From: Aerococcaceae bacterium DSM 111021
GTDB taxonomy: Bacteria; Bacillota; Bacilli; Lactobacillales; Aerococcaceae
Direction of reading: 5' to 3'
Assembly: GCA_020112395.1 (NCBI GenBank)
Contig: JACCEK010000001.1
Coordinates: 1,178,001 to 1,242,000, forward strand
Length of the DNA: 64,000 nucleotides
Position 1 is the first letter of the stretch, and each line of letters opens with the position of its first letter. Under the pieces are notes generated by a model. That model was not told the DNA's origin. It worked only from the letters and a program-made list of their open reading frames with translations, and ran no database searches. The position numbers and the translations under genes were made by a program. Positions 61,485 to 64,000 of the stretch are shown one piece after another.

Positions 61485-64000
61485 TTATTCATTTTCTTTC
61501 TCCAAATAACTAAACCTTAATTGACCGTTATTAAGCTTTACGAATGCCCAAGTATCTGAGATAATATCTTGTTTTATTAATTCCCTGGCTAGAGGCGTTT
61601 CCAATTGATCAACGATAAATCGTTGAAGAGGCCTCGCACCAAGTGTTGGATCATAACCATTTTCTGCAATCCAGCCTTTCACTTCTTCAGATACAACTAA
61701 ATCAATCCGATGACGATGTAAACGCTGAGCTAAATCAGCAATCATTAAGTCAACTATACTGTGCATATCACCCAAGGTCAGTGGATTAAATAATAATATA
61801 TTATCAATTCGATTTAGAAACTCGGGTCGGAAATGATGTTTCAGTTCATCTTTGACTTCATTTTGAACTTTCTCGGATATTTCCTTATCTCGCTCTAACC
61901 CTTCGAGCAACTTCAGTGATCCGATATTACTCGTCATAATTAGGATTGTATTTTTAAAGTCAATCGTTCTCCCCTGTGAATCCGTTAATCGCCCTTCATC
62001 TAGAACTTGTAAGAGAATATTGAACACATCTGGATGAGCTTTTTCTATTTCATCGAATAAGACTACGGAATAGAGTCGGTGCCTTACTGCTTCTGTTAGC
62101 TGTCCCCCTTCTTCATAGCCTATATAACCTGGAGGTGGTCCCACTAATTTGGCTACAGCATGCTTCTCCATAAATTCTGACATATCCAAGCGAACCATCT
62201 CTAGCTCACTACCGAACAAGACATCTGCCAGTGATTTAGCAAGTTGAGTCTTTCCTACGCCGGTAGGACCTAAGAATAAGAATGAGCCGATTGGATGGTT
62301 TGGATCTTGAACGCCCGCTCTAGACCGGATGATAGCTTGAGCCACCTTGTCTACAGCTTGATCTTGGCCAACAACACGTTGCTTAATAATTTGATCTAAT
62401 TGCAATAGCCGTTGTCGTTCATTTTCCATAACCCCTTGGACTTTAATCCCTGTTAGTTTCTCAACAATTTCAGCAATATCTGACTCTTCCACTGTATGTC
62501 GAATGAGATATAATTCATCTATATTTGCTAGTCGTTGTTCTTCTAAGGCTTCTATCTTTCTATTAATATTAGGAAGAAGTAGTTGAGTAATCTGTACGTA
62601 CTCGTCTAATTCACCTTTTAGCTGAGCTTCTTTAGCTAATTTTAATTGATAGATTTTATCTTCATTCAATTCTTGTAACTGTTCAATGATCTTTTGTTCA
62701 ACTTCCCAATGCTTTATTTTCTGATCTAACCGAGCGTTTAATTGATCTAAGTTACGACTTAAGTCTTCTTCAACGCTTTCTGTAAAGCCCTGTTCTTGTT
62801 TTAGTTTTTCAATCTTGACTTGAGTGATCTCATCTTTTAATGTTTGGATTTGTGCCGGCATACTCTTTATCTGAATATGTCGAACAGCACTTGCCTCGTC
62901 CATCAAGTCAATGGCCTTATCCGGCAGGAATCGATCGGTCATGTAACGATTCGAGAGATTCACAGCGGCTATGACGGCATCTTCAGTAATCTCAACTCCA
63001 TGATATACTTCATAACTGTCCTTCACGCCTGATAATATATCAATCGCTTCATCAACAGTTGGCTCTGAGACATGAATTCGTTGGAAACGCCGTTCTAAGG
63101 CTTTGTCTTTTTCAATATTCTCCCGATATTCATCTTGAGTTGTTGCTCCTATACAGCGAAGCTCACCCCGAGCTAACATTGGCTTGAGAATATTTCCTGC
63201 ATCCATCGAACCTTCGGTCTTACCTGCCCCTACAATCGTATGAATTTCATCAATGAACAAAATAATTTTATCATTTGAATCTCGCACATCATTTAGAACA
63301 GCTTTTAACCGTTCTTCAAATTCACCTCGATATTTAGCACCTGCAACAAGTGAGCTCATGTCTAAGTTATAAACGGTTTTGTCCTTCAAGTTCTTAGGAA
63401 CGAGTCCTTGTTCAATCTTTTGTACCAATCCTTCGACAATCGCTGTCTTACCTACACCAGGCAGCCCGATTAAAATAGCATTATTTTTTGCTTTTCTTGA
63501 CAAGACACGAATAATTTCTTCAATTTCTTGCTCCCGTCCAATAATCTTATCAAGCTTACCTTGTTGGTACCGTTCATTTAAGTTTGTTGAATACTGATCC
63601 AATGCGTGATATACCATCTCTTGGTTCTCAGAAGTTGCTCGTTTCCCCTTACGAACCCGATTCAGTTTTTCTAATATAAGATCACGATCTATATCATTTT
63701 TTAATAAGAATGCTGTGATTGGATTATAGTTTTGATTCATCAGGGCCAGAATAAAATGCTCAGAACTACAGATTTCATCGCGCAATTCTTTCGCTTCTTC
63801 TTTTGCACTTTCAATTAAACGATCGTACCTCGGCGTCTGCTGTTGAGCGAATTGACTATCACTCCCTCGACTCACAGGTAACTTATCCAATTCCTGATTA
63901 ATGAGTTGTACCATCTCATTAATATCAATCTCTAGTGATTCATAGAAATCAAACACAAAATGTTTAGGTTGCATCCAGACTGACCATAGATGAGGGATAT
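61485..64000 (-). CDS. clpB: ClpB-type AAA+ disaggregase (5' end outside window)
   Basis: About 838 residues are visible; reading continues upstream of the ATG at 63974 to the window edge (IPHLWSVW before MQPKHF), so the true start lies outside. The second Clp-N repeat (ARYDRLIES-like to ALMNQNYN), first AAA module ([24 protein letters not shown]), a long coiled-coil middle domain (residues ~370-500), second AAA module ([40 protein letters not shown]) and the ClpB-type C-terminus are present. The VGPPPGY pore-loop region departs slightly from the usual GAPPGY. Its operon position directly before the dehydrogenase complex is notable. Confidence 0.93.
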   Translation of the reverse strand, partial: IPHLWSVWMQPKHFVFDFYESLEIDINEMVQLINQELDKLPVSRGSDSQFAQQQTPRYDRLIESAKEEAKELRDEICSSEHFILALMNQNYNPITAFLLKNDIDRDLILEKLNRVRKGKRATSENQEMVYHALDQYSTNLNERYQQGKLDKIIGREQEIEEIIRVLSRKAKNNAILIGLPGVGKTAIVEGLVQKIEQGLVPKNLKDKTVYNLDMSSLVAGAKYRGEFEERLKAVLNDVRDSNDKIILFIDEIHTIVGAGKTEGSMDAGNILKPMLARGELRCIGATTQDEYRENIEKDKALERRFQRIHVSEPTVDEAIDILSGVKDSYEVYHGVEITEDAVIAAVNLSNRYMTDRFLPDKAIDLMDEASAVRHIQIKSMPAQIQTLKDEITQVKIEKLKQEQGFTESVEEDLSRNLDQLNARLDQKIKHWEVEQKIIEQLQELNEDKIYQLKLAKEAQLKGELDEYVQITQLLLPNINRKIEALEEQRLANIDELYLIRHTVEESDIAEIVEKLTGIKVQGVMENERQRLLQLDQIIKQRVVGQDQAVDKVAQAIIRSRAGVQDPNHPIGSFLFLGPTGVGKTQLAKSLADVLFGSELEMVRLDMSEFMEKHAVAKLVGPPPGYIGYEEGGQLTEAVRHRLYSVVLFDEIEKAHPDVFNILLQVLDEGRLTDSQGRTIDFKNTILIMTSNIGSLKLLEGLERDKEISEKVQNEVKDELKHHFRPEFLNRIDNILLFNPLTLGDMHSIVDLMIADLAQRLHRHRIDLVVSEEVKGWIAENGYDPTLGARPLQRFIVDQLETPLARELIKQDIISDTWAFVKLNNGQLRFSYLEKENE

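Overview
The window looks like a chromosomal segment of a low-GC, non-sporulating Firmicute of the order Lactobacillales. The Aerococcaceae/Carnobacteriaceae neighbourhood is my inference from protein styles (CstR sulfide operon, Flp-type boxes, T-box, GlnR boxes, LuxS), not a species call. Nearly all intergenic signals are Gram-positive: strong AGGAGG-type ribosome binding sites, TTGACA/TATAAT promoters and U-tract terminators. There are no rRNA or tRNA genes and no CRISPR array.

1-12 kb: the 5' end of a malic enzyme gene, a secreted beta-sandwich-type protein, then a complete fructoside (sucrose or fructo-oligosaccharide) utilisation locus read leftwards: fructokinase, LacI-type repressor, two LplB/LplC-type permeases, a lipoprotein binding protein, a GH32 fructosidase and an MsmK-type ATPase. 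Two identical 12-bp palindromes mark the repressor operators. A decayed OppA fragment and glycerate kinase follow.

12-20 kb is accessory: a stand-alone lysis cassette (DUF1659, DUF2922, a membrane/coiled-coil protein, r1t-type holin, three-domain endolysin) with no other phage genes, a 42-residue ORF resembling a reverse-transcriptase N-terminus, a PLD-helicase-DUF3427 protein paired with a Nudix hydrolase (possible defence pair), a pentapeptide-repeat protein, and ten tandem 40-bp dyad repeats.

20-32 kb: MFS transporter, formaldehyde detoxification (frmA/frmB), MazEF, a P1B-type ATPase and a RIC-like small protein that share the same Fnr/Flp-box promoter geometry, small regulators, a second tandem array (41-bp units), and an Rrf2 regulator with a thioredoxin-reductase-like flavoprotein and a methyltransferase.

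32-38 kb: luxS behind a T-box leader with a probable methionine specifier, a sugar-transfer-associated ATP-grasp gene broken by one in-frame TGA, a four-gene CstR persulfide operon whose operator lies inside its promoter, and an internally deleted IS21 element.

38-49 kb: a glycan locus: truncated ROK glucokinase, UDP-galactopyranose mutase, GT2 glycosyltransferase, GtrA protein, cytoplasmic GH3, an AgrC/LytTR-type two-component system, and a membrane-anchored GH3 with circularly permuted domains.

49-64 kb: glnA with two GlnR boxes, a lysine riboswitch followed by dapF and dapL (aminotransferase route to meso-diaminopimelate), a decayed ISL3 element, an aldehyde dehydrogenase, and a 2-oxoacid/acetoin dehydrogenase operon (E3, E1alpha, E1beta, E2) directly behind clpB, which runs off the right edge.
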